The translations under genes were made by a program, and so were the position numbers. A stretch of DNA of 41,029 nt from a virus: the IMG/VR virus record IMGVR_UViG_3300047550_000409, positions 1 to 41,029 of that record; one strand, 5' to 3'. The notes under the pieces were generated by a model. The model saw only the letters and a list, made by a program, of their open reading frames with translations. It was not told the origin of the DNA and made no database searches. Below are positions 27,096-34,058 of this stretch, piece by piece (within the stretch, counting starts at the first letter, position 1; every line of letters starts with the position of its first letter).

Positions 27096-27551
27096 ATGAT
27101 GTCGAATGTGGTAAAGAAAGCAAGCCCTGCTGCGATTGCAGTCCTCCAACAAGCTACTGCCCTTGTACCCAAGAGGAAAAAAACTAGCGACGGAATACTG
27201 CCATCAAAGGCTCATCAAAAGTTAAACCCTAACTCTGACCATAACCTAGGACTAGCGGTTGATTTAACCCATGACCCTGCCTCAGGTTTCGACTGCCACC
27301 AATTATTTGACAAACTAAGGGATGATGATAGAGTTCTCTACCTAATCTTCCATGGAAAGATATGGGTTAGAGGCAAGGGTGAGTCTAGGTATACTGGAAT
27401 CAACCCTCACGTTAAGCATATCCACATCTCAATAGTCAAGAATAAATCCACTGATACCTCACCTTGGTTTCCTTGGATGGGTAAGCCTAAAGTAATCAAC
27501 AAGGTGAAAGCAAAGCTAGCTAAGAAACCTAAGAAAGAGAGCAATACATGA
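27096..27551 (+). CDS. Endolysin, M15-like peptidoglycan peptidase
   Basis: A 151-residue protein with the M15/VanY-type zinc peptidase signature: SDHNLGLAVDLTHD (the S-x-H-x-x-G-x-A-x-D zinc site) and VKHIHIS (the second His pair). These residues hold the catalytic zinc that cuts peptide bonds in cell-wall stems. Only the catalytic domain is present; a Lys-rich C-terminal tail (about 130-151) may bind wall polymers. No signal peptide is visible, so a holin would be needed. The start could be ATG 27096 or 27099. It overlaps the next gene by four bases (ATGA). Confidence 0.82.
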   Translation: MMSNVVKKASPAAIAVLQQATALVPKRKKTSDGILPSKAHQKLNPNSDHNLGLAVDLTHDPASGFDCHQLFDKLRDDDRVLYLIFHGKIWVRGKGESRYTGINPHVKHIHISIVKNKSTDTSPWFPWMGKPKVINKVKAKLAKKPKKESNT

Positions 27552-27772
27552 AAAAGTTCAAAGAGTTCCTCGATGCCAACCCAGTACGCGTTGCAGCATT
27601 CGTATCTGCAGCAGTAGCCATTGTCTCTTCCTTCCTATTTCCTGAGATGCCAACCGAAGCAGCAGTAGCATTCGTGCTATCAGCACTCGGCCTAGGCGAA
27701 TTTGCTCAGCGCAAGGAAGACAAGAAGACCGAAGATGCCCTATTGACAGACCCAGAGGACGTCGAGCTCTAG
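27548..27772 (+). CDS. Two-span holin candidate
   Basis: A 74-residue protein with two hydrophobic segments (about 14-31, AAFVSAAVAIVSSFLF, and 37-52, AAVAFVLSALGLGEFA). A short charged N terminus and an acidic, Lys/Asp-rich C-terminal tail flank them. This is the class II holin layout. It begins inside the endolysin stop (ATGA), closes the late gene block, and is followed by a strong terminator. It would open the inner membrane for the endolysin. Confidence 0.7.
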   Translation: MKKFKEFLDANPVRVAAFVSAAVAIVSSFLFPEMPTEAAVAFVLSALGLGEFAQRKEDKKTEDALLTDPEDVEL

Positions 27773-27821
27773 TCCTAGGATACCCTTTAATGGCCTTCTA
27801 AGGCCCTTTAGAGACACAAAG

Positions 27822-27867
27822 ACCCCCAACCTAAGGTAATCACCTTGGGAAGGGGGTTCTTTTTTTA
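27822..27867 (+). terminator. Strong intrinsic terminator after the late genes
   Basis: ACCCCC (27822-27827) pairs with GGGGGT (27852-27857), extended by CC/GG and AAGG/CCTT inside, followed by a run of seven Ts at 27861-27867. A second small palindrome GGCCTT/AAGGCC lies at 27792-27805, just before it. Together they end the plus-strand late transcript. Confidence 0.9.
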
Positions 27868-27894
27868 TGTCCGACTAGTAGAGAAAGCTTATAC

Positions 27895-27923
27895 TTGACA
27901 TCTTCTCCTATGTCTAGTATAAT
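27895..27923 (+). promoter_or_regulatory. Consensus sigma-70-type promoter, replication block
   Basis: TTGACA (27895-27900), a 17-base spacer, then TATAAT (27918-27923): both hexamers match the consensus. It points toward the replication genes. About 30 bases past the expected start, a GC hairpin interrupts AT repeats, so transcripts may be attenuated or be short RNAs. Confidence 0.88.
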
Positions 27924-28013
27924 ATATATATATATATATATATAATATATAATATATAAGACCCCTACGGGGTCTTTATATTATTATATAATATATATAA
28001 TATAATTATAGCA
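27918..28013 (+). repeat. AT-repeat tract flanking a GC hairpin
   Basis: About 40 bases of TA/ATA repeats, then AGACCCC (27959-27965)-TAC-GGGGTCT (27969-27975), then about 35 more bases of similar AT repeats. The two AT tracts are largely complementary and extend the hairpin into one long imperfect cruciform. The stretch 27868-28081 has no gene. It could be an attenuator, a DNA-unwinding element of an origin, or both. Confidence 0.75.
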
Positions 28014-28046
28014 ATCTGAAAAAGCTTTGTCAAGTCTTTTAATCCC

Positions 28047-28075
28047 TTGACATTCCTGACTGACTAGGATATCCT
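28047..28075 (+). promoter_or_regulatory. Second promoter, apparently leaderless
   Basis: TTGACA (28047-28052), 17 bases, TATCCT (28070-28075). The expected start, about seven bases after the -10, falls at 28082, the ATG of the nuclease gene. There is no ribosome site in front of that ATG, which fits a leaderless mRNA, a form frequent in actinobacteria. Confidence 0.65.
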
Positions 28076-28081
28076 ATACCC

Positions 28082-28279
28082 ATGACAGTATACTTGACAG
28101 ACGACTACACAATACCAGAGCATGTATCTTACTCAGCTCTGACTACCTTCATAGACTGTGGGTATTTGTACTACCTTGGACGATTGCTCCAGATTCCTGA
28201 ACAGCAGGGCATATGGTCAGTGGGTGGCTCCGCCTTCCATAAGGCTACTGAGGAATGGGATAAACAACATGTTGAATAA
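28082..28279 (+). CDS. Cas4/RecB-like nuclease, N-terminal part (split gene)
   Basis: A 65-residue product with the N-terminal features of Cas4/RecB-type PD-(D/E)XK nucleases: SYSALTTFIDCGYLYYL, whose Cys can be the first iron-sulfur ligand, and SVGGSAFHKATEEW (a GG-x3-H motif). It stops at TAA 28277-28279, where the rest of the protein continues in the +1 frame. Skipping the single T of the TAA would join HVE to KQLWEEAWNEY and restore a normal family layout. It may be a programmed frameshift, a true two-subunit split or a one-base assembly error. The gene is first in the replication block and lacks a leader. Confidence 0.7.
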   Translation: MTVYLTDDYTIPEHVSYSALTTFIDCGYLYYLGRLLQIPEQQGIWSVGGSAFHKATEEWDKQHVE

Positions 28280-28877
28280 ACAACTATGGGAAGAGGCATG
28301 GAATGAATATGCGAAAGACGTCGACCTATCAACGCTTAGGGTTAGCGGCATTGTTACGAAGAAATATCCTGACAAAGAAGACGCCAACTTCTGGGCCGAG
28401 AAGGGACCCGAGTGGGTACAATCCTATATCGATTGGCGTACCGTTAACAGCAATTGGAAAATTTGGAAGACGCCTCAAGGCGTTCCTGCGATTGAACTAG
28501 GTATCGTACCTAAGTTTGCTGGGGTACCAGTGAAGATGGTCATCGATAGAATCTTTGACGTTGATGGCACGCTAGTAGTAGTTGACCTCAAGACATCTAA
28601 GAGTACCCCTACCTCTAGCCTACAGCTAGGATTCTACAAGGCTGGCATCCAGCAAATCTTTGGTGTCGACATTGCTTATGGCAATTATTGGATGGCACGC
28701 CATTCAGGTACCGGTTCCATGGTGGACCTATCCAAGTATACCGATGAGCATATATCCTACTTTGTGGAAAAGTTTGACAAAGCACGTAAGGCTGGTGTAT
28801 TCTTGCCTAACACAAACAACTGTAACCGGTGCGGGCTAACGGAGCACTGCCCGTTTACATCAAAGAAAGAGAAATAA
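28269..28877 (+). CDS. Cas4/RecB-like PD-(D/E)XK nuclease, C-terminal part
   Basis: From the ATG at 28269 this gives about 202 residues; the frame is also open further upstream. It holds the catalytic core VKMVIDRIFD and VVVDLKTSKS (Asp, then D-x-K), and SLQLGFYKAGIQ (motif IV Q-x3-Y). Near the end, CNRCGLTEHC supplies a C-x2-C-x5-C that, with the Cys in the upstream ORF, would make a 4Fe-4S site. Catalysis is therefore in this part and the first cluster ligand is in the other. It acts on DNA ends, probably in recombination or replication. The stop overlaps the next ATG (TAATG). Confidence 0.78.
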   Translation: MLNKQLWEEAWNEYAKDVDLSTLRVSGIVTKKYPDKEDANFWAEKGPEWVQSYIDWRTVNSNWKIWKTPQGVPAIELGIVPKFAGVPVKMVIDRIFDVDGTLVVVDLKTSKSTPTSSLQLGFYKAGIQQIFGVDIAYGNYWMARHSGTGSMVDLSKYTDEHISYFVEKFDKARKAGVFLPNTNNCNRCGLTEHCPFTSKKEK

Positions 28878-29263
28878 TGAGCGAAGAATGGAAACTGCAA
28901 GTCTCTTATAAGACTGGCGCTGGTGATATGATTAACATCCGCGCTAACACTGCTGATGAACTCAGCGTATTGCTTGAGGGTATCGGTGACTACGCAACTC
29001 AAATCGTAGCTACTAACAAAATGCTAGGAGCTGCATACAACGTAGCCCCTTTATCAACTACCGGTTCCACTACAAGCACAACGCCTCCAGTCTCATTACC
29101 GCCAACCCCGGTGTCGGAAGCGTCAGGTACCGCCGCTCCGGTGTGTAAGCATGGCGCACGCATTTGGCGTAGTGGAGTCAGTAAGAACACTGGCAAACCA
29201 TATGCATTCTGGGCATGTCCTTCCCCGCAAGGAACGCCTGACCAGTGCAAGCCAGTAAACTAA
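28877..29263 (+). CDS. Cys-rich protein with Thr/Pro linker, possible ssDNA binding
   Basis: A 128-residue protein; I chose the ATG at 28877 inside the previous stop (TAATG). Residues 1-55 form a small alpha/beta domain (EEWKLQVSYKTGAGDMINIR). Residues 56-88 are a Thr/Pro/Ser linker. The end is a zinc-ribbon-like module, CKHGARIWRSGVSKNTGKPY then AFWACPSPQGTPDQC. This module recurs in actinophage replication clusters, from memory. Role unknown; nucleic-acid binding is plausible from its neighbours. Confidence 0.6.
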   Translation: MSEEWKLQVSYKTGAGDMINIRANTADELSVLLEGIGDYATQIVATNKMLGAAYNVAPLSTTGSTTSTTPPVSLPPTPVSEASGTAAPVCKHGARIWRSGVSKNTGKPYAFWACPSPQGTPDQCKPVN

Positions 29264-29317
29264 AACTTAATATAAACTAATGTCGAGCCGTAGTCAGTCG
29301 TTTCAATTCCTTTTCGA

Positions 29318-30133
29318 TTGGCTACGGTTCCTAATAAAGAAAGAACACAATTGCGTACACTTGTCAGAAGCGTTGGTCGCCCTAGTATCGGTGGAGAACC
29401 GTTGCCTAGTTGCTTCAGAGCTTTCGACTCCAACAAGATTATCCTCCGTCGGAGCGAAGTGTCGATGTTCGCAGCAGCACCGGGTGTAGGTAAGTCAACA
29501 CTTGCCTTAGCTCTTGCGTTGAAGATGAAAGTCCCAACGTTGTATATCAGTGCTGATACCAATGCACACACTATGGCCATGCGTCTTGCCTCCATGATTT
29601 CAGGTAAGAACCAGGGCGATGTAGAACAATTACTTAATTCAGACTTAGGCTGGACTAGAGCTGTGCTATCTAAAGCAAGCCACATAGTTTGGTCATTCGA
29701 ATCTGCACCTAGCCTGACAGATATCGATGAAGAAGTACAGGCTTTTGAAGAACTATGGGGTTGCTCACCGCAACTTATTGTAGTTGATAACCTAATGGAC
29801 GTAGCCACAGATGGTGGCGAAGAGTTCGCATCAATGCGTGCGATTATGAAGGAGTTGAAGTATCTTGCTAGAGCGACTAATGCTGCGGTTCTCGTCTTAC
29901 ATCATACATCGGAGGCTGTACCGGGAACACCTTGCCAGCCTCGAAGCGCAATCCAAGGAAAAGTGGCGCAGCTCCCTGCCCTTATATGCACACTTGGTGT
30001 CGTCGGCACATCGATGGGCGTCGCCCCAGTTAAGAACAGATACGGCAGAGCTGACGCAGGTGGAGCGCTCATGACATGGATTGCTTTCAATCCTGAGTAC
30101 ATGTTCGTTGATGACATACCGGAGAATGTATAA
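29318..30133 (+). CDS. DnaB/RecA-fold replicative helicase
   Basis: A 271-residue single ATPase domain. Walker A is APGVGKST at about 54-61 and Walker B is LIVVDN at about 156-161. LVLHHTSE follows, and there is an Arg-rich end segment. It lacks the N-terminal DnaB domain and is closest to the short RecA/DnaB-like helicases of phages; a KaiC/RadA-type ATPase is the alternative. No ATG fits. TTG at 29318 is the longest start but has no ribosome site; TTG at 29351 (after AAAGAAAG) is a good alternative. Neighbouring primase ORFs support a replication role. Confidence 0.8.
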   Translation: MATVPNKERTQLRTLVRSVGRPSIGGEPLPSCFRAFDSNKIILRRSEVSMFAAAPGVGKSTLALALALKMKVPTLYISADTNAHTMAMRLASMISGKNQGDVEQLLNSDLGWTRAVLSKASHIVWSFESAPSLTDIDEEVQAFEELWGCSPQLIVVDNLMDVATDGGEEFASMRAIMKELKYLARATNAAVLVLHHTSEAVPGTPCQPRSAIQGKVAQLPALICTLGVVGTSMGVAPVKNRYGRADAGGALMTWIAFNPEYMFVDDIPENV

Positions 30134-30321
30134 TGGATGATGACTATCTAGAAATCCATGCCAAAGAGATTGCTTTGGCAGAGGTAAACAAGCAGGTGCA
30201 AAAGTTTATACAGAAGATTGATGATGCTAAGGTACCAATCACCGACGAGTATACTCAAGGTATACACGACGGACTTGACTGGGCAATACGAATACTAACA
30301 AAGGATAAGAGCGCTTCATAA
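30133..30321 (+). CDS. 62-residue acidic protein, unknown function
   Basis: It overlaps the helicase stop (TAATG) and ends exactly on the next start (TAATG). It is a helical, charged protein (EIHAKEIALAEVNKQVQKFI). It may be a small helicase or nuclease partner given its coupling on both sides, but no family is recognised. Confidence 0.6.
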   Translation: MDDDYLEIHAKEIALAEVNKQVQKFIQKIDDAKVPITDEYTQGIHDGLDWAIRILTKDKSAS

Positions 30322-30674
30322 TGGCTAACCCTAATGGTCGCAAAGGTGCACAGTTTGAGACTGATGTTATGCGATGGCTTCGTGAACACGAGGCAGTAGC
30401 GGAACGTTTAACTAAGGCTGGTGCCAAAGATGAGGGTGACTTGTATGTATTCCTACAAGGTGAGACATACATCTTAGAGTTAAAGAATAGAAAGAAGCTA
30501 GACTTGCCTGCCTTTTGGGACGAAGCGCAGGTTGAGGCAAAGAACTACGCAAAGGCTAGGGGATTGGCGACCATACCTCCAGCCTTTGTTGTAGTCAAGA
30601 GACGCAACCATGGCATAGAAAAGTCATGGGTCATACAGAATTTAGAACAATGGATGAGAGAGAGATATGAATGA
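30321..30674 (+). CDS. Holliday-junction-resolvase-like PD-(D/E)XK nuclease
   Basis: A 117-residue protein with the Hjc-type layout: GRKGAQFETDVMRWLRE (Glu in the first helix), AGAKDEGDLYV (Asp metal ligand), YILELKNRKKL (E-x-K), then a helix FWDEAQVEAKNYAKARG. This fits nucleases that cut branched DNA during recombination or packaging. The stop overlaps the next gene by eight bases. Confidence 0.75.
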   Translation: MANPNGRKGAQFETDVMRWLREHEAVAERLTKAGAKDEGDLYVFLQGETYILELKNRKKLDLPAFWDEAQVEAKNYAKARGLATIPPAFVVVKRRNHGIEKSWVIQNLEQWMRERYE

Positions 30675-31032
30675 CCTACCAAGTATTAGAGATGTCCTTA
30701 TCCACTACGGTGGGAAGCTTGGACGAACACACGGGCAAGTCAATCTCCGATGTCCTTTCCACGGTGATACGCATCAATCAGGTACCGCAAACTTGGACAA
30801 CAACATCTTCATCTGCTTTGCATGCGGAGTTCAGGGAAACAGTTTGCAAATCATTGCTCAGCAAGAAGGGATTACAGTAAGAGATGCAAAAGAATTCGCA
30901 GAAAGAATTACTGGAGAGAGCCACGGACAAGTACGCGGCAAACATCTCTCAGGCAGAAGCTTACCTAAGAAGCAGGGGTATTCCAATAGAAGTAGCACGG
31001 CTGGCTCGATTAGGCGTAGTCGTGGAGCCTGA
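30667..31032 (+). CDS. Primase zinc-finger part (split gene)
   Basis: A 121-residue product with a CHC2-type zinc finger: LRCPFHGDTHQSGTANL then FICFACGVQGNSLQII. This is the DNA-reading domain of DnaG-type primases. The last 35 or so residues are basic and low complexity (KKQGYSNRSSTAGSIRRSRG), which looks like out-of-frame readthrough. The polymerase part follows in the +1 frame at 30884. Split primases are known in actinobacterial phages, which makes a real two-gene form plausible. Confidence 0.8.
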   Translation: MNDLPSIRDVLIHYGGKLGRTHGQVNLRCPFHGDTHQSGTANLDNNIFICFACGVQGNSLQIIAQQEGITVRDAKEFAERITGESHGQVRGKHLSGRSLPKKQGYSNRSSTAGSIRRSRGA

Positions 31033-31507
31033 AGTAGGACATGAAGCATACCAAGGAAGGTTGAGTATACCATATGTTAGCAAGACTGGCGTTGTTGATT
31101 TGCGTTTTCGTAGTCTCAATCCGGCTGTTGAGCCGAAGTACATGGGACTTACGGGAGTGGATACGAAGATGTATAACGTTCTTGATGTCGAGCGTGCTGG
31201 TGATTACATTGGCATATGCGAAGGCGAACTTGATACTATCACTATGTCTGCTTGTGTTGGTATCCCTTGCGTTGGTGTACCCGGTGCGAACTCATGGAAG
31301 AAACACTATTCAAGATTACTTGCAGATTTTGAACGCATATACGTATTCGCAGATGGTGACCAGCCAGGAAAAGAATTCGCCAACTCCCTCGCAAGAGAAC
31401 TCCCAGTCACAGTAGTACAGTTCCCTGATGGCGAAGATGCTAATTCATTTTATACTACTCATGGCTCAGACGCCATCCGTCAGAAGGCAGGATTACTCGA
31501 TGTTTAA
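30884..31507 (+). CDS. Primase Toprim part (split gene)
   Basis: A 207-residue product in the +1 frame relative to the zinc-finger ORF, overlapping it by 149 bases. It has YLRSRGIPIEVARLARLG (primase catalytic N-terminal subdomain) and the Toprim core ICEGELDTITM (Glu) with YVFADGDQPGKEFAN (D-x-D), which bind the metals for RNA primer synthesis. The ATG at 30884 has only a weak ribosome site (AAGAAGGG, distant), so restart or frameshift are both possible. The end overlaps the next gene by eight bases. Confidence 0.82.
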   Translation: MQKNSQKELLERATDKYAANISQAEAYLRSRGIPIEVARLARLGVVVEPEVGHEAYQGRLSIPYVSKTGVVDLRFRSLNPAVEPKYMGLTGVDTKMYNVLDVERAGDYIGICEGELDTITMSACVGIPCVGVPGANSWKKHYSRLLADFERIYVFADGDQPGKEFANSLARELPVTVVQFPDGEDANSFYTTHGSDAIRQKAGLLDV

Positions 31508-31853
31508 TAAAGATGAAGAAGGTAAACTCCCTAAGTGTGGTGAGTGCGGAGCACAATTCGAAGATGTCTTTGATGCTATAGACCATAGGCTAGAAGATGA
31601 TGAAAGCTTCGACCCTGCATTGATATTGCCCGGCGGGTATAAGTTAATGATTGGAAGTCTGTTGCGTGCATTCTATCAGAATAGGGACAACCCTCACATG
31701 GTATCCGAGATAGCTCAATCGACATACAGTACCTTGTTTGCAGCAGAGATAAGCCCTGAGATGGTAAGTGAAACTATTGAGGAATTGATAGTAGAGAATG
31801 CAATGGAGAATCTAGATGTACAACTCAAAGACCTACTCAAGAATGGAGAATGA
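31500..31853 (+). CDS. Small CxxC protein of the replication block, unknown function
   Basis: A 117-residue acidic protein; the likely start is ATG 31500 overlapping the primase stop. It opens with LPKCGECGAQFEDVFDAIDH (a half zinc-ribbon or C2H-like motif) and continues with helices (ILPGGYKLMIGSLLRAFYQN). It resembles uncharacterised actinophage proteins found next to primase. No catalytic motif is seen. Confidence 0.6.
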   Translation: MFNKDEEGKLPKCGECGAQFEDVFDAIDHRLEDDESFDPALILPGGYKLMIGSLLRAFYQNRDNPHMVSEIAQSTYSTLFAAEISPEMVSETIEELIVENAMENLDVQLKDLLKNGE

Positions 31854-32007
31854 TGAGACATGGCAGATTATAGAACACCTAGTTGGGATGGGTTACAAAG
31901 TTACATCGACCAGAACAGAGGACGGGACGCTTACGGTAACTCTGTCCGTCCCACTACTATCGACGAAAGGTATCCGCGTTTCTCCACCCAGTTCGAAGAC
32001 GACGTAA
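31843..32007 (+). CDS. Possible overlapping small ORF (54 aa)
   Basis: This ORF overlaps both neighbours in another frame. It encodes MENDETWQIIEHLVGMGYKV then TSTRTEDGTLTVTLSV, a sequence that looks like a helix plus a beta hairpin rather than random readthrough. There is only a weak ribosome site. If real, it is an alternate-frame gene over the 5' part of the Nmad1-like gene. Its last residues (VSPPSSKTT) look less natural. Confidence 0.3.
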   Translation: MENDETWQIIEHLVGMGYKVTSTRTEDGTLTVTLSVPLLSTKGIRVSPPSSKTT

Positions 32008-32261
32008 GGATTGTATATGATGAACTTATGTCAGTTCTCCTAGCCAAGCATAAAGATTATGGCCCCAAGAATATTGCTGACGCACCGGGTGGCGCTCTCA
32101 ATGGCTTGCGTGTACGAATTCATGACAAGATAGCACGCATCAACAACTTGATTGATAGACATAGCGACCCTATGTATGAATCAATCGAGGATTCATTCAA
32201 AGACTTAGCTAACTATGCCATCATAGCACTACTAGTATTGAGAGACAAGTGGGATAAGTAA
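31860..32261 (+). CDS. Nmad1/DUF1599-like protein
   Basis: A 133-residue protein whose second half matches the DUF1599 (nucleotide-modification-associated domain 1) pattern: LLAKHKDYGPKNIADAPGG, LRVRIHDKIARINNLI, and YESIEDSFKDLANYAIIAL. Family members sit in phage nucleotide or DNA-modification contexts, though their reaction is not settled. GGAGAA lies about ten bases before the ATG. The first 40 residues are less conserved-looking and are overlapped by another ORF. Confidence 0.72.
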   Translation: MADYRTPSWDGLQSYIDQNRGRDAYGNSVRPTTIDERYPRFSTQFEDDVRIVYDELMSVLLAKHKDYGPKNIADAPGGALNGLRVRIHDKIARINNLIDRHSDPMYESIEDSFKDLANYAIIALLVLRDKWDK

Positions 32262-32654
32262 ATGGTAAAGAACTCCTCATTCGATTTAGACTTTGGATAT
32301 GGACGCAAAGGTGAGCAACTTGTAGAAGAGTTACTCACTGGTGGCAAGACAGTCGAAGTGAAGCGTGATAGGAAATGGTGGATTACTAACAACCTATACA
32401 TCGAGGTTGAGTGCTGGTTCAACAAGTCTAAATCATGGGAGCCGTCAGGCTTATCGGTAACTGAGGCTGCATACTGGGCGTTCGTACTTGAGCAGTCAGT
32501 ATTGATTGTGCCAACACATATCCTTAAGAAGGGCGTAGCTGAATTAGGCAGAGAGATATCCTGCGAAGTCCCACCCAATAAGTCCAAGGGTTATCTGATT
32601 ACAGTTGAGGACTTACTTACTATGACACGCAAGTATAAGAATGAGAAAGAGTAA
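32262..32654 (+). CDS. PD-(D/E)XK-like nuclease or related protein
   Basis: A 130-residue protein abutting the previous gene. DFGYGRKGEQLVEELLTGG followed by KTVEVKRDRKWWITNNLYIE gives the Glu...E-x-K pattern of restriction-like nucleases, with a Trp-rich beta region (VECWFNKSKSWEPSG). It could trim or resolve DNA branches. The metal-binding Asp is not obvious, so activity is uncertain. Confidence 0.55.
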   Translation: MVKNSSFDLDFGYGRKGEQLVEELLTGGKTVEVKRDRKWWITNNLYIEVECWFNKSKSWEPSGLSVTEAAYWAFVLEQSVLIVPTHILKKGVAELGREISCEVPPNKSKGYLITVEDLLTMTRKYKNEKE

Positions 32655-33337
32655 TGGACTGGGAAAGAATTGAACGCTGGGAGTATGTAGTCGTGGCGGT
32701 AGCCACAGAGTACTACAAGAAGTTTCCTATCTGTGAGTACGAAGATATCAAGCAATCGCTTTATCAATGGTTTGCTGAGCATCCTAATAAGTTAGATACA
32801 TGGGAGAAGATTGGTGAGAAGGATGCTAAGAATCTAATCTATCGCAGTTTAAGAAATGAAGCATTGGATTATTGCCAACGATGGAAGGCTAAGAGTGTTG
32901 GCTATGATGTGAGTGATTTATATTATTATGAACCCGTAATGGTGGAAGCCTTGCTTCCTACTGTATTGATGGGTAACTTTCATATTGCGCCGAAGCTAAA
33001 CCTTGGCTCTATTGGTAGACCATCTGCTCCATCAGAAGGTGGCAATGTTCAGGTTATGTTACTTGAAGTAGACTCAGCATACTGGAAGTTATCAAAAGAT
33101 GATAGGAAACTTTTGTTCTTCCGGCATGCCGAGTCTTTAGACTTCAAGGAGATAGCCAACTATCTATCTCTTGGCTCAGAGGACGCAGCGAGGATGCGTC
33201 ATAAGCGTGCTATAAAGCGATTGATAAATAAACTAGGTGGGCGTAAGCCATACCCTGATGAAGACTTCACGGAGTCCACGGAAACAGATAGCCCAGAAGA
33301 TTCCCAAGAAACAGAAACAGATACACCGCTAGAGTAA
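32654..33337 (+). CDS. Sigma-factor-like regulator
   Basis: A 227-residue protein. CEYEDIKQSLYQWFAEHPNK then DAKNLIYRSLRNEALDYCQR resembles sigma-70 region 2, and LSKDDRKLLFFRHAESLDFK then EIANYLSLGSEDAARMRHKR is a region-4-type helix-turn-helix. The C-terminal 30 residues are an acidic Ser/Thr/Glu tail. It would redirect host RNA polymerase, perhaps to late phage promoters. It is the last plus-strand gene before a convergent hairpin. A DNA-binding protein that only mimics sigma domains is the alternative. Confidence 0.7.
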   Translation: MDWERIERWEYVVVAVATEYYKKFPICEYEDIKQSLYQWFAEHPNKLDTWEKIGEKDAKNLIYRSLRNEALDYCQRWKAKSVGYDVSDLYYYEPVMVEALLPTVLMGNFHIAPKLNLGSIGRPSAPSEGGNVQVMLLEVDSAYWKLSKDDRKLLFFRHAESLDFKEIANYLSLGSEDAARMRHKRAIKRLINKLGGRKPYPDEDFTESTETDSPEDSQETETDTPLE

Positions 33338-33383
33338 ACAGCGTAGCGAATACGCCTATTACAACTAGCGGTGCTATCAGTTT

Positions 33384-33407
33384 GGTAAGGTATGCCCGTG
33401 CCTTACC
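33384..33407. terminator. Bidirectional hairpin between convergent genes
   Basis: GGTAAGG (33384-33390) pairs perfectly with CCTTACC (33401-33407). It sits between the end of the sigma-like gene (33337) and the end of the minus-strand block (33410). No strong T-run is present on either side, so termination may be partial. Confidence 0.55.
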
Positions 33408-33409
33408 TA

Positions 33410-33880
33410 TTACCAAGATGCTTCCTCATCATACATAGATGGTTCAGCATCTCCCATGAGTGAGTCGAGGTACTCATCATGGCTAGAAAACTCAGGATAG
33501 AAATCAAGAATCCTCTTACCCTTCTCGATAGGAAGCTCAGCAATCTTAATGTCTGGCTTATCTCCGTCAGAGAATGGCTCAAAGTTTAACTTCATGGTGT
33601 CGAGGTTGAACTCGAACGCGCCATCAGGTGTGCCGAGTATTGCTACTGGTGTATAGCCAGTCTTGCTTACATCTTCCTTGATTGATTGGTATCTATCGTA
33701 GGTTATGACTGGTATGCCAGCACGCACCAACCATAGATAGGCATGGGTCATCATTGATGGACTACTTATCATATAGAATTCGCCATCGTTATCTGATGTT
33801 AGATAAGCTTCGGCATCCTCGTATAGGTTATCTACTACTAGGTTTGCGAACTCATCTGTATTTAGTTCGTGAGTAATCAT
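33410..33880 (-). CDS. Acidic protein, last of the early block, unknown function
   Basis: A 156-residue, strongly acidic protein (HELNTDEFANLVVDNLYEDA) with a mixed alpha/beta middle (AYLWLVRAGIPVITYDRYQS) and an acidic end. A GGAGG ribosome site lies in the tail of the upstream FmdB-like gene, five bases from this ATG. Its charge would fit a DNA mimic, but nothing specific supports that. No family is recognised. Confidence 0.6.
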   Translation of the reverse strand: MITHELNTDEFANLVVDNLYEDAEAYLTSDNDGEFYMISSPSMMTHAYLWLVRAGIPVITYDRYQSIKEDVSKTGYTPVAILGTPDGAFEFNLDTMKLNFEPFSDGDKPDIKIAELPIEKGKRILDFYPEFSSHDEYLDSLMGDAEPSMYDEEASW

Positions 33881-34057
33881 TTATCCTCCAGTTTTATAGA
33901 AGCCAGTCCCCTTGAACTGGATTCCGGGCGCGTTGTACACCCTAGTTGATTCAAGCCCACAAGTTATACACTTGACAGGCTCATCTCTCTGCTCAACAGA
34001 GCGAGAGAATACTACTGATGATTGACATTTATTACATCTGTATTCATATGTCGGCAT
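33881..34057 (-). CDS. FmdB-type zinc ribbon protein
   Basis: A 58-residue protein. MPTYEYRCNKCQSSV, VKCITCGLE and QFKGTGFYKT match the FmdB/CxxC-CxxC regulatory zinc-ribbon family almost end to end, with both CxxC pairs kept. Its ATG follows GGAGGGATAGC. It packs against both neighbours with no gap. Such ribbons are presumed regulators or assembly factors; here it may tune transcription or bind a partner. Confidence 0.82.
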   Translation of the reverse strand: MPTYEYRCNKCQSSVVFSRSVEQRDEPVKCITCGLESTRVYNAPGIQFKGTGFYKTGG

Positions 34058-34058
34058 G

